From NCBI RefSeq assembly GCF_011057715.1, contig NZ_LNGH01000056.1, positions 1 through 35,159 on the forward strand: a stretch of DNA of 35,159 nucleotides, read 5' to 3'. This stretch comes from Marinitoga sp. 38H-ov. GTDB lineage: Bacteria > Thermotogota > Thermotogae > Petrotogales > Petrotogaceae. The position numbers and the translations under genes are program-made. The notes beneath the pieces are model-generated. The model ran no database searches. It was given only the letters and a program-made list of their open reading frames with translations, and was not told the origin of the DNA. Below, piece after piece: positions 26,329 to 34,885 of this stretch; positions within the stretch are counted from its first letter, which is position 1; each line of letters opens with the position of its first letter.

Positions 26329-28005
26329 ATGGATAATCTAAAAGAAATTGCTATAAAAAAATATAATATTTGGTTAAATAAAGCAGATAAATCATTGAAA
26401 GAGGAATTGGAAAATTTAAATAACGAAGAAATAATAGATAGATTTTTTAAAGACTTAGAGTTTGGAACAGGTGGTTTAAGGGGAAAGATTGGAGCAGGAA
26501 CTAATAGAATAAATATACATTCTATTGCAAGAGCAACACAAGGTTTTGCTAATTATTTAAAATCACTTAATAAATATCCTTCTGTAGTAATAGCGTATGA
26601 TACTAGAAAATATTCTCAAGAATTTGCTAAAATGGCAGCTTCTGTTCTTGCTGCAAATGGAATAAATGTTCATATTTTTAAAGAAGTAACAGCAACTCCG
26701 ATTTTATCTTTTGCTGTAAGATATTTAAAAGCAGATGCTGGAATTGTAATTACAGCAAGTCATAATCCTCCTGAATATAACGGTTATAAAATATATACAT
26801 CTGATGGTACTCAGGCAGTACCACATATTGCAGAGGAAGTAATAAAAGAAATAAATAAATTGGATTATTTTGATGGTATAAAAAAAATAAATTTTGATTT
26901 AGGTATTCAAGAAGGTTACATAAATTGGATAAATGATAATGTTTTTGAAGAATATATAAATAACTTAGAGAGTTATTTGAGATCAATTGAACCTAATATA
27001 TCAAATAATATAAAAATAGTATATTCTCCTTTACATGGAACTGGATTAAAGCCTGTAAAAGAATTATTGGCTAGATTAGGGTTTGAGGTTCTTATCGTAG
27101 AAGAACAAGCTGTTTATGATTCTAACTTTTCTACAGTTAAAGTACCAAATCCGGAAGAAAAAGATGCTTTTTCTTTGGCATTAACCAAAGCTAAGAATAT
27201 GAATGCTGATTTAGTTATGGCCACTGATCCAGATTCTGATAGATTGGGAGTATATGTTAAAGAAAATAATGAGTATATCCCATACACGGGTAATCAACTT
27301 GGAGTTATGTTAAGTCATTATATTATTAATAAAATGAAAATATTAGGAATATTACCTAACAATGGATTGATAATTAAAACTATTGTTACTACAGATATGA
27401 TAAAACCTATTGCTAAAGAATTTAATATAGATGTTGAAGAAACTCTTACAGGTTTTAAATTTATAGGAGAAAAAATTGAAAAATATAAATTAAACGGTAA
27501 AAAAACATTTATTTTTGGTTTTGAAGAAAGTTATGGTTATTTAGCAAATGACCACGCTAGAGATAAAGACGCTGTAATAGCATCAGGCTTAATAGCGTTA
27601 ATGGCGTCTCATTTGGTTTCTGAGGGAAAAACATTTAAATCATATTTAAATGAATTATATAAAAAATATGGGTATTATATGGAAAAAAATATATCATTTA
27701 CTTTAGAAGGAATAGAAGGATTGAATAAAATAAATAAAATTATGGAAAAATTAAGAAGTAATCCACCTATAAAAGTAGGGGATTTGAATTTGATAAATAC
27801 TATTGATTATTTAAGTGGAGTAAATGAACTACCTAAATCAAATGTTATAGAATTAAATTATGATAACAGGCTTAAAATAATCGGAAGACCTTCGGGAACT
27901 GAACCTAAAATAAAATTTTATATACTTGCTAAAGGAAAAGATGAAAAAGCGGTAGAAAAAATTATTAACAAATCTATAGAAACGATTAATAAAATAGTGA
28001 TTTAA
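26329..28005 (+). CDS. Phosphoglucomutase/phosphomannomutase
   Basis: A 558-residue alpha-D-phosphohexomutase that interconverts hexose 1- and 6-phosphates. The ATG at 26329 follows AGGAGGG; an in-frame ATG 24 bases earlier lacks a ribosome site. The N-terminus FGTGGLRGKIGAGTNRIN is typical of the ~560-residue bacterial PGM2-like group. The phosphoserine loop is TASHNPPEYNGYKIY (Ser at residue 144). The metal loop is DPDSDRLG (from about 300). The sugar-binding loop is FGFEESYGYL, and the phosphate-binding loop is GRPSGTEPKIKFY. It could process mannose 1-phosphate or glucose 1-phosphate released by the GH130 phosphorylase; that link is inference. Confidence 0.95.
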   Translation: MDNLKEIAIKKYNIWLNKADKSLKEELENLNNEEIIDRFFKDLEFGTGGLRGKIGAGTNRINIHSIARATQGFANYLKSLNKYPSVVIAYDTRKYSQEFAKMAASVLAANGINVHIFKEVTATPILSFAVRYLKADAGIVITASHNPPEYNGYKIYTSDGTQAVPHIAEEVIKEINKLDYFDGIKKINFDLGIQEGYINWINDNVFEEYINNLESYLRSIEPNISNNIKIVYSPLHGTGLKPVKELLARLGFEVLIVEEQAVYDSNFSTVKVPNPEEKDAFSLALTKAKNMNADLVMATDPDSDRLGVYVKENNEYIPYTGNQLGVMLSHYIINKMKILGILPNNGLIIKTIVTTDMIKPIAKEFNIDVEETLTGFKFIGEKIEKYKLNGKKTFIFGFEESYGYLANDHARDKDAVIASGLIALMASHLVSEGKTFKSYLNELYKKYGYYMEKNISFTLEGIEGLNKINKIMEKLRSNPPIKVGDLNLINTIDYLSGVNELPKSNVIELNYDNRLKIIGRPSGTEPKIKFYILAKGKDEKAVEKIINKSIETINKIVI

Positions 28006-28021
28006 AACTTGAGGTGAAAAA

Positions 28022-28615
28022 ATGGAACCTAATCTGTTATTAATTACAAATAATGGAGATTTTTTTGTTCCAAAAGAATGTGAATTTATAGATGTACAAG
28101 TTATAAAATTATCTTTATATTGCGAAGATGACTTAAATAATATAAAAAATTTTAATAATGGGATTTTAGGTTATTTTATTTTAAAAGAGAAAAAAGGTAA
28201 TTTAGTAGGAATAAAAAGATTTTTAAAAATTGATAAGAGAGTTTCTTCTTATTTAAAAGTTTCTTTTGTAGATTTTTTATCAGAAGAAATTAGGGATTTA
28301 TATGGTGATTATATAGAAGTAATATCTGAATTTGTTGGTCTATACAATACTATACATGAGTTTAATAGTTTAATTAAAACAAAAAAAATAAGAGAAGATT
28401 ATGAGGACTGGTTAGAAAATATAGTTTTAGATGTTGAAGACTCCCATAAGGATACTCTAAAAATGTACATATCTAAATTTGCAAATTTATATTTAATAAG
28501 AATATATGAAAATATGTTTTCTAAGAACCTAGAACTTTTGGAAAAAAATGAAAAAGAAATAGCCTATAAACTTTTAGAAACAGGAGTATTAAAGGAAAAA
28601 GGCGTATGGAGGTAA
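28022..28615 (+). CDS. Conserved-looking protein of unknown function
   Basis: A 197-residue soluble protein with no signal peptide or clear membrane helix. The family is not recognised. The first ~70 residues are beta-rich (LLLITNNGDFFVPKECEFID, ILGYFILKEKKGNLVGIKRF). The remainder is acidic and helical (DFLSEEIRDLYGDYIEVISE, YEDWLENIVLDVEDSHKDTL). It has a clear GAGGTG ribosome site and lies 16 bases after the phosphoglucomutase gene and 3 bases before truA, so it is a genuine operon member. Codon use resembles the neighbours. Confidence 0.75.
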   Translation: MEPNLLLITNNGDFFVPKECEFIDVQVIKLSLYCEDDLNNIKNFNNGILGYFILKEKKGNLVGIKRFLKIDKRVSSYLKVSFVDFLSEEIRDLYGDYIEVISEFVGLYNTIHEFNSLIKTKKIREDYEDWLENIVLDVEDSHKDTLKMYISKFANLYLIRIYENMFSKNLELLEKNEKEIAYKLLETGVLKEKGVWR

Positions 28616-28618
28616 ATA

Positions 28619-29356
28619 ATGAGAAGAGTAGCAGCAATAGTAGCTTATGACGGTACTAAATTTAATGGGTTTCAAGGACAGCCAAAAGTAAGAACAGTTC
28701 AAGGTGAATTTGAAAAAGTATTATTTAGAATATTTAAACAAAAGATAATTTCATTTGGCGCAGGAAGAACTGACACAGGAGTCCATGGCTATGGACAAGT
28801 TATAGCCTTTGATGTTCCGATAGAGAAAATGACATTAAAAAATATAAAAGATGCATTAAATGCAAATTTGCCTGAAGATATATATGTTAGAAAAGTAATT
28901 GATGTAAGAGATAAGTTTTCTCCTAGACATGAAGCAATAAAAAGAATTTATCATTATTATATATATCAAAATAATGAACCTAATATATTTTTAAGAGATA
29001 GAGTATGGTGGTTTCCATATGATTTAGATATATATAAAATGAGAATGGCAGCTAAATATCTTGAAGGGGAACATGATTTTTCTACTTTTAAGACTGGCAA
29101 TGATGATAGAAATCCAGTAAGGACTATATATAGAATTAGAATATTAAAAATGAAAAATGATATAATTTTAGTTAGGGTAGAAGGACATTCTTTTTTAAGA
29201 AGAATGGTAAGAAATATTGTAGGAGCATTAGTAAAGGTAGGTACAGGAAGTTGGGAACCAGAATATATAAAAGAAATATTAGAAGCAAGAAATCGTTCAA
29301 AGGCGCCCGCTTCAGCGCCACCACAAGGTTTATATTTTTACTCAGTTTTATTTTAA
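28619..29356 (+). CDS. truA: tRNA pseudouridine synthase A
   Basis: A 245-residue enzyme that converts uridines 38-40 of the anticodon arm to pseudouridine. The N-terminus [20 protein letters not shown] is diagnostic. The catalytic Asp is residue 52 in [15 protein letters not shown]. Later family blocks are [57 protein letters not shown] and the tail [15 protein letters not shown]. The length is normal. The 3' ~100 bases overlap in another frame with the possible N-terminus of the following secreted protein. Confidence 0.97.
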   Translation: MRRVAAIVAYDGTKFNGFQGQPKVRTVQGEFEKVLFRIFKQKIISFGAGRTDTGVHGYGQVIAFDVPIEKMTLKNIKDALNANLPEDIYVRKVIDVRDKFSPRHEAIKRIYHYYIYQNNEPNIFLRDRVWWFPYDLDIYKMRMAAKYLEGEHDFSTFKTGNDDRNPVRTIYRIRILKMKNDIILVRVEGHSFLRRMVRNIVGALVKVGTGSWEPEYIKEILEARNRSKAPASAPPQGLYFYSVLF

Positions 29357-30480
29357 TATATTCTATTTTATTTTCAAAAGAAAAAATAGGGCTTATTTAT
29401 AATGGCCCTGAAGAAATGTTTTCCAATATATTTTATTCATTGTATAGTTTTGTTGATGTAGAAACGCCACCATCTACAACATCTAAAAGATTAGAAATAT
29501 CTATAGAGGGTACTAGAATAATTATTGATTTTGAAAATCAAAAATATATAGATAATATTAATAATTATAACGTGCTTATAAAATCTATTTTTAAAGATTA
29601 TTTTCAGCGAAAGATATTTGTTATAGCTAATGATTGTTTAATTAAAGATAATGATAGCTACGTATTGTCGACTTTTGTTAATTGGGATAAAAATTTAGAA
29701 TTTATTGTTAAAAAAAACAATTCTATATTTAAATTTAAAAAAGAATTACCAATTGGAGAAAATGTAATAAAGGTACCTAATAAATGGATAAAAGTGAAAT
29801 TTATCGGTTATACTGGAGAAGCTACTTTAAATGGTCAAAAAATAATTATTAATAGCGAAATGGAATTTCCAAATGAAGAATTTAAACTTGAAACTCCTTA
29901 CGAAAATGTTTATTTTAATTTGTCAAATATAAATTATCCATATGAAATTAAATTACTATCTGAAATAATTTTAAAAGAAATAAAATTTGAAAAAATAATT
30001 AATATTTTTGAATTAGAAAGTGGTATAGAAATTTTAGGGAAAAATAAAAGTGTGTGGATATCTAAGGATAAAGAAGAAATTTTATCCTATGATAATGCAA
30101 TATTTGTTTCCCCTTATGGTCTTTTGGAAAAAAATAAAAATATTCAATTTAATGGAATTCCTGTTTTTGCCTATGAAAAAAATAAAACTATTTATTTAAT
30201 AAGCTCTTATGGGGAAGTAATATCTCTCGGAACAAGAAATATTTATAGAGATTTAGAAAGATCTCCTGCATCTATAAATGTTGAAAATGAATTTATAAAA
30301 ATTACAACATTTGGCGGGAAAAAATATATTATTGATTTAAAAAATGGGGGTTTATTCTACGACGGAGAAACAGCTATTATAAAAAATAATATAAAGTTGT
30401 TTGTTGAAAAAGAATTTATATTGAATAATAAAAATATATTTATACATAATAATAATATAAAAATCACTCAAAAGAAGTAG
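29251..30480 (+). CDS. Unknown secreted protein overlapping truA
   Basis: A protein of up to 409 residues. The frame contains a clear export signal ([17 protein letters not shown], about bases 29326-29376) followed by a beta-rich region with no recognised family. The only canonical start before the signal is TTG at 29251, within truA, preceded closely by AGGAAG. It adds a 26-residue basic leader ([20 protein letters not shown]...). The first ATG (29413) would delete the signal. An ATA at 29332 or ATT at 29350, just after the truA C-terminal codons, could also serve. The distal half has repeating strand motifs ([41 protein letters not shown]). It ends 9 bases before tlyA. The start is uncertain; the gene itself is well supported by the long open frame. 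Confidence 0.65.
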   Translation: MGTRIYKRNIRSKKSFKGARFSATTRFIFLLSFILIYSILFSKEKIGLIYNGPEEMFSNIFYSLYSFVDVETPPSTTSKRLEISIEGTRIIIDFENQKYIDNINNYNVLIKSIFKDYFQRKIFVIANDCLIKDNDSYVLSTFVNWDKNLEFIVKKNNSIFKFKKELPIGENVIKVPNKWIKVKFIGYTGEATLNGQKIIINSEMEFPNEEFKLETPYENVYFNLSNINYPYEIKLLSEIILKEIKFEKIINIFELESGIEILGKNKSVWISKDKEEILSYDNAIFVSPYGLLEKNKNIQFNGIPVFAYEKNKTIYLISSYGEVISLGTRNIYRDLERSPASINVENEFIKITTFGGKKYIIDLKNGGLFYDGETAIIKNNIKLFVEKEFILNNKNIFIHNNNIKITQKK

Positions 30481-30489
30481 AGGTATAAA

Positions 30490-31209
30490 ATGGAATTTAG
30501 ATTAGATATTTTTTTAGTAAAAAATAATTTTGCTGATTCAAGAGAAAAAGCACAAAAATTAATTAAAGAAAATAAAGTTAAAGTTAATGGTAGAGTTGTC
30601 AACAAACCATCTAAAAAAATTTATGAATCTGATAGTATTGAAATTTTGGAACAAGAAAAATATGTAAGTAGAGCAGCATATAAACTTTTAAAAGCATTAG
30701 AATATTTTAATATAGATGTTCATAATAAAATATGTGTTGATATAGGATCATCTACAGGTGGATTTACACAAGTACTATTAGAATATGGAGCAAAAAGGGT
30801 TTATTCTATTGATTCTGGTACAAATCAATTACATAATTCATTAAGAAATGATACTAGAATAATATTAATGGAAAATACAAATGCTAGATATTTAAACAAA
30901 GAAAATTTTGAAAATATAGATTTTTTTACATGTGATGTTTCTTTTATTTCTGTGACTAAATTGATAGATTCTATATATAATATCGTTTCCAAAAATGCTC
31001 AAGGGATTGTGTTAATAAAACCACAATTTGAGTTAGAGCCTTCAAAATTAGTTAAAGGTGTTGTTAAAAATGAAATTTATAGATATGAAGCTGTAGAAAA
31101 AGTAAAAAATGCGTTTATTGAAAAAGGTTTTGTAGTATTAGGGATTATAGAATCACCAGTTAGAGGTAAAGAGGGTAATATAGAATATTTAATATATTTA
31201 AAAAAATAG
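30490..31209 (+). CDS. tlyA: TlyA-family rRNA 2'-O-methyltransferase
   Basis: A 239-residue protein with an N-terminal S4 RNA-binding domain (residues 1-60, RLDIFLVKNNFADSREKAQK ... KVKVNGRVVNKPSKKI) and a FtsJ-like methyltransferase domain. In that domain SRAAYKLLKALEYF carries the catalytic Lys, CVDIGSSTGGFTQVLLE is the SAM-binding motif, and FTCDVSFISV and VLIKPQFEL supply the Asp and second Lys. The family was first described as hemolysin A; TlyA methylates 16S/23S rRNA and gives capreomycin sensitivity in mycobacteria. It ends the operon starting at 26329, and no obvious terminator hairpin follows before the guaA promoter. Confidence 0.93.
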   Translation: MEFRLDIFLVKNNFADSREKAQKLIKENKVKVNGRVVNKPSKKIYESDSIEILEQEKYVSRAAYKLLKALEYFNIDVHNKICVDIGSSTGGFTQVLLEYGAKRVYSIDSGTNQLHNSLRNDTRIILMENTNARYLNKENFENIDFFTCDVSFISVTKLIDSIYNIVSKNAQGIVLIKPQFELEPSKLVKGVVKNEIYRYEAVEKVKNAFIEKGFVVLGIIESPVRGKEGNIEYLIYLKK

Positions 31210-31243
31210 TTTTTTTGTATTAATATAAATGAAAGATTTAATA

Positions 31244-31252
31244 TGTTATAAT
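31244..31252 (+). promoter_or_regulatory. Extended -10 promoter of the guaA-guaB operon
   Basis: TGTTATAAT (31244-31252) lies 25 bases before the riboswitch P1 helix. It has the TGn extension and no good -35 box. Confidence 0.65.
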
Positions 31253-31276
31253 CTTAACAAAAATAAATATATATAA

Positions 31277-31353
31277 CTTTTCCTATATAATTCCAGAAAT
31301 ATGGTCTGGAAGTTTCTACCGGATGGCCGTAAACCATCTGACTATAGGAAAAG
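31277..31353 (+). ncRNA. Guanine-type purine riboswitch aptamer
   Basis: A purine riboswitch with all three helices. P1 is CTTTTCCTATA (31277-31287) with TATAGGAAAAG (31343-31353). P2 is TTCCAG (31291-31296) with CTGGAA (31306-31311), and its loop contains ATATGGT. P3 is CGGATGG (31320-31326) with CCATCTG (31334-31340), and its loop is CCGTAAA. The junction GTTTCTACC is the family consensus. The ligand-pairing base in GACTATAGG is C (31342), as in guanine/hypoxanthine sensors; adenine sensors have U. It lies directly upstream of guaA, so high guanine would be expected to shut down GMP synthesis. Confidence 0.95.
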
Positions 31354-31406
31354 AGGTTAGGCGTATTCAATATACGCTCCTCTTTTCTTATAGAGGAGCG
31401 TTTTTT
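31348..31406 (+). terminator. Riboswitch expression platform: terminator and competing antiterminator
   Basis: The terminator stem CGCTCCTCT (31375-31383) / AGAGGAGCG (31392-31400) is followed by T6 (31401-31406). A mutually exclusive antiterminator pairs GAAAAGAGG (31348-31356) with CCTCTTTTC (31379-31387), supported by GCGTAT/ATACGC inside. The antiterminator 5' strand shares GAAAAG (31348-31353) with the P1 helix. Ligand binding that holds P1 would therefore free the terminator: an OFF switch. Confidence 0.9.
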
Positions 31407-31420
31407 AATTGGAGGTGTAT

Positions 31421-32932
31421 ATGAAAAAAGTTGTTATTGTAGATTATGGGTCACAATATACTCAATTATTAGCTAGAAGAGTAAGGGAATTAGGTGTTTA
31501 TTCGGAAGTAATTCAACATGATGATGTTTTACCAAAAAATATTGGTGCAATTATTTTGTCTGGTGGTCCAAAAAGTGTAAATGATGAAGATGCGTTACCG
31601 CTTGATAAGAATATACTCAATAAAAATATACCTATTTTAGGAATATGTTATGGAATGCAGTTATTAACAAAAGAATTAGGAGGGGTAATTGAAAAAATAG
31701 AGATTTCTGAATATGGTAAAACAGAATTACAAATAATAAAAAAAGATATTATTTTTGAAGGAATAAAAGATAATTTTATTGTTTGGATGAGTCATGGTGA
31801 TTCTGTAGTTAAATTACCAGACAATGCATATACTCTTTCAAAGACAAAAAATAATATTAGCGCATGTGTGAAATTTTCTGAAAAAATATATGGTATTCAA
31901 TTTCATCCAGAAGTAATGCATACAGAATTTGGGTTTGAGATATTAGAAAATTTTCTTTTTAAAATAGCCAAGCTTGAAAAAAATTGGTCATTAAAAAACT
32001 TTGTGGATGAAAAAATAAATTATATAAGAAATGAATTGAAAAACGAAAAAGCGATAATAGCTCTTTCGGGGGGAGTTGATTCATCAGTTGCTGCAGTTTT
32101 AGTACATAAGGCTATTGGCGAAAATTTAAAAGCTGTATTTGTAAATCATGGATTAATAAGATTAAATGAAGAAATAGAGGTAAAAAAAATATTCAATGAA
32201 TTGCTTGGCATTAATTTAACTATAGTAGATGCAAAAGAAAAATTTTTAAATAAATTAAAGGGCGTTTGTGATCCTGAAAAAAAGAGAAAAATAATAGGAG
32301 AAGAATTTATAAGAGTTTTTGAAGATGAAGCAAAAAATAATTATAAATACTTAATTCAGGGAACAATTTATTCAGATGTTATAGAAAGTGCTGCTTCTGG
32401 AAAAAATACAGCAAAAATAAAAAGTCATCACAATGTAGGAGGATTACCAGAAAAAATAGATTTTAAAATAATTGAACCATTAAAATATTTATTTAAAGAT
32501 GAAGTTAGAAAAGTTGGAGAAATATTAGGTATTCCACATCACATATTATATAGGCATCCATTTCCTGGGCCGGGTTTAGCAATTAGAATTATAGGGGAAA
32601 TAACTGAGGAAAAGTTAAATATATTAAAAAAAGCTGATTCTATATTTATAGAAACATTAAAAGAAAAAAAATGGTATGATAATGTTTGGCAAGCATTTAC
32701 CGTACTAACTCCAATAAAAACTGTAGGGGTTACTGGAGATGAAAGAAGTTATGATTATGTTTTAGCAATTAGAAGTGTTGATAGCGTTGAGGGAATGACA
32801 GCTAATTGGTCTAAAATTCCGTATGAAATTTTAGAAGAAGTTTCAACAAAAATAACAAATCAAGTTAAAGGTATAGGTAGAGTTGTATATGATATTACTT
32901 CAAAACCACCAGCAACTATAGAATGGGAATAA
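31421..32932 (+). CDS. guaA: GMP synthase (glutamine-hydrolysing)
   Basis: A 503-residue enzyme that aminates XMP to GMP, the last step of GMP synthesis. The ATG at 31421 follows GGAGGTG (31411-31417); a TTG 12 bases earlier precedes that site and is rejected. The N-terminal glutaminase domain has the catalytic triad Cys76 in GICYGMQ and His162/Glu164 in FHPEV. The ATP-pyrophosphatase domain has its P-loop at about residues 215-221 (LSGGVDSSV). The C-terminal dimerisation domain includes YRHPFPGPGLAIRIIGEI and ends KPPATIEWE. It is controlled by the guanine riboswitch upstream and is followed 13 bases later by guaB. Confidence 0.98.
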   Translation: MKKVVIVDYGSQYTQLLARRVRELGVYSEVIQHDDVLPKNIGAIILSGGPKSVNDEDALPLDKNILNKNIPILGICYGMQLLTKELGGVIEKIEISEYGKTELQIIKKDIIFEGIKDNFIVWMSHGDSVVKLPDNAYTLSKTKNNISACVKFSEKIYGIQFHPEVMHTEFGFEILENFLFKIAKLEKNWSLKNFVDEKINYIRNELKNEKAIIALSGGVDSSVAAVLVHKAIGENLKAVFVNHGLIRLNEEIEVKKIFNELLGINLTIVDAKEKFLNKLKGVCDPEKKRKIIGEEFIRVFEDEAKNNYKYLIQGTIYSDVIESAASGKNTAKIKSHHNVGGLPEKIDFKIIEPLKYLFKDEVRKVGEILGIPHHILYRHPFPGPGLAIRIIGEITEEKLNILKKADSIFIETLKEKKWYDNVWQAFTVLTPIKTVGVTGDERSYDYVLAIRSVDSVEGMTANWSKIPYEILEEVSTKITNQVKGIGRVVYDITSKPPATIEWE

Positions 32933-32945
32933 AGGAGAGGAAAGA

Positions 32946-34403
32946 ATGTTTAGAGAGACGCTTACTTTTGATGATGTATTATTAGTACCTAAATATAGTG
33001 AAGTTACTCCTTCTATGGTAGACACAGAAACAATTTTAGTGAAAGATATAAAATTAAAAGTACCCTTAATATCAGCAGCAATGGATACTGTCACAGAATA
33101 TGAAATGGCAAAAGCATTAGCACATGCTGGAGGAATAGGTATTATACATAAAAATATGACTATTGAAGAACAAGCATATCAAATTGAAAAGGTAAAAAAA
33201 ACTGAGAACGGTATTATTTATGATCCAATAACTATTTCTCCTAATACTACTATTTTAGAAGCAGAAAATATAATGAAAGAGTATAAAATAGGCGGTCTTC
33301 CTGTAGTTGATGAAAATAAAAAATTACTTGGAATATTAACAAATAGAGATATGAGGTTTGAAAAGAACACAAATAAAATGGCAAAAGAATTAATGACATC
33401 TTTTGAAAAATTAATTGTAGCTGATTCCCGTATATCAATTGAAGAAGCTAAAGAAATACTTCATAAAAATAGAATTGAAAAATTACCAATAATAGATAAA
33501 AATAAAAAATTAATAGGATTGATTACTATTAAAGATATTTTTTCTATCGAGGAATATCCTAATGCCTCACGAGATAATAAAGGTAGATTGTTAGTTGGCG
33601 GAGCGATTGGTGTTTCTGATGCTTTTGAAAGAGCAGATAAACTAATCAAAAGTGATGTAGATGTTTTAGTGCTTGATTCCGCACATGGACATTCAAAAAA
33701 CATAATAGAGATATTGAAGAAACTAAAAAAAGAATATCCAAATATTCCAATAATTGCTGGTAATATAGCTACAAAAGAAGCAGCAATAGATTTAATAAAA
33801 GCAGGAGCTGATGCTTTAAAAGTTGGAATTGGTCCTGGATCAATTTGTACTACAAGAATAATTGCTGGTATAGGAGTTCCTCAATTAACAGCAATTATGG
33901 ATGTTGTTAATGAAGCAAAAAAATATAATATACCAGTAATTGCTGATGGAGGTATAAGATTTTCAGGTGATATTGTAAAAGCATTAGCTGCTGGAGCAAA
34001 CAGCGTCATGATAGGAGGTATATTTGCGGGGACCGAAGAAGCTCCTGGAGAAACAATACTTTATCAAGGGAGAAAGTATAAAACATATAGAGGAATGGGT
34101 TCAATAGGAGCAATGAAGAAAGGAAGTAAAGATAGGTATTTTCAAGAAAATATTTCAAATAAAGATAAATTTGTTCCAGAGGGTGTTGAAGGTATGGTTC
34201 CATATAAAGGGAAGGTAAGTGAAGTAGTTTATCAATTATTAGGTGGATTGAAATCAGGAATGGGTTATATTGGAGCTAAAAATATAAATGAATTACATGA
34301 AAAGGCTGAATTTATAAAAATTACGACTGCATCCATAAAAGAAAGTCATCCGCATGACATATCTATAACTAAAGAATCACCTAATTATTCTACAAAAAAT
34401 TAA
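32946..34403 (+). CDS. guaB: IMP dehydrogenase
   Basis: A 485-residue enzyme that oxidises IMP to XMP, the committed step of GMP synthesis. The N-terminus [20 protein letters not shown] is diagnostic. Two CBS domains at about residues 92-205 ([39 protein letters not shown]) interrupt the TIM barrel. The catalytic Cys301 is in [15 protein letters not shown], followed by the flap region with [19 protein letters not shown] and the C-terminal [11 protein letters not shown]. It is co-transcribed with guaA, so the riboswitch controls both steps from IMP to GMP. It ends in a terminator. Confidence 0.98.
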   Translation: MFRETLTFDDVLLVPKYSEVTPSMVDTETILVKDIKLKVPLISAAMDTVTEYEMAKALAHAGGIGIIHKNMTIEEQAYQIEKVKKTENGIIYDPITISPNTTILEAENIMKEYKIGGLPVVDENKKLLGILTNRDMRFEKNTNKMAKELMTSFEKLIVADSRISIEEAKEILHKNRIEKLPIIDKNKKLIGLITIKDIFSIEEYPNASRDNKGRLLVGGAIGVSDAFERADKLIKSDVDVLVLDSAHGHSKNIIEILKKLKKEYPNIPIIAGNIATKEAAIDLIKAGADALKVGIGPGSICTTRIIAGIGVPQLTAIMDVVNEAKKYNIPVIADGGIRFSGDIVKALAAGANSVMIGGIFAGTEEAPGETILYQGRKYKTYRGMGSIGAMKKGSKDRYFQENISNKDKFVPEGVEGMVPYKGKVSEVVYQLLGGLKSGMGYIGAKNINELHEKAEFIKITTASIKESHPHDISITKESPNYSTKN

Positions 34404-34430
34404 TGCCCCTAAGGGGCATTATTATTTTTT
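34402..34430. terminator. Bidirectional terminator between guaB and the convergent small gene
   Basis: An 8-bp stem AATGCCCC (34402-34409) / GGGGCATT (34413-34420) with a 3-base loop. A T-rich tract follows on the + strand (ATTATTTTTT), and AATTTTTTG follows on the - strand. It serves both converging transcripts and overlaps the guaB stop. Confidence 0.9.
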
Positions 34431-34856
34431 ATGTGGAATATTAAAGTAATGAGGATGTTTTGGACTCAAATTTTTATAGTAATTCATATGAAACCTTTTT
34501 TCATACAATCTTTTTCTTATGTTTTTTCTTAAGTCAAATGTTTTATTTTTATAATTAATTTTTACAGGTATAAAATATTTTTCATTTTTCAATTCAATAA
34601 AATAGCCATTTAGTGTAATGTAAGTATCTTTTTCAAACAAATTAAATAATTTTTGATAATTTGGAAATAAAACTTTAAAATCATTGGTTTCTTTAAAAGT
34701 TAATAAAAAAAATCTTTCAGATACAATTTCAGTTTTTTCTATAGTTCCTATAATTTCTATCAATTTATTTTCATCAAATATAGGTGGGTTTTTAACAAAT
34801 GAAAACATAGAAACACTAAATAAAATAATTAAAAATACTACAAGTGTTTTTTTCAT
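34422..34856 (-). CDS. Small secreted protein of unknown function
   Basis: A 144-residue protein with an N-terminal signal peptide (MKKTLVVFLIILFSVSMFSF). A compact beta-rich domain follows (LIEIIGTIEKTEIVSERFFL, TYITLNGYFIELKNEKYFIP), possibly an OB-like barrel, and then a basic His/Tyr-rich tail (residues ~110-144). The family is not recognised. Its ribosome site AGGAGGTGG (34861-34869 on the - strand) is four bases from the ATG. Directly beyond that site begins the proposed left end of the IS110 element, so the native promoter has probably been displaced by the insertion. Expression may now depend on transcription out of the element or be lost. Confidence 0.75.
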   Translation of the reverse strand: MKKTLVVFLIILFSVSMFSFVKNPPIFDENKLIEIIGTIEKTEIVSERFFLLTFKETNDFKVLFPNYQKLFNLFEKDTYITLNGYFIELKNEKYFIPVKINYKNKTFDLRKNIRKRLYEKRFHMNYYKNLSPKHPHYFNIPHKK

Positions 34857-34873
34857 TGTACCACCTCCTCGTG

Positions 34874-34879
34874 TATAAT
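34874..34879 (+). promoter_or_regulatory. Isolated TATAAT just inside the IS left end
   Basis: A perfect -10 hexamer lies five bases after the proposed core CT. The chromosomal DNA at the -35 distance (34851-34856, TTTCAT) is poor. In IS110 elements a complete promoter for the bridge RNA can form when circularisation brings a right-end -35 next to the left-end -10. Transcription would start near 34886. Confidence 0.55.
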
Positions 34880-34885
34880 GTTTTC

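Noticed and set aside
31277-31353. Adenine-type reading of the purine riboswitch
   Set aside because: The ligand-pairing position is C (31342), not T, and the downstream genes make GMP.
34684-34878. A 64-codon + strand ORF opposite the small secreted protein
   Set aside because: It is antisense to a gene with a signal peptide and good ribosome site, has no ribosome site of its own and no recognisable protein features.
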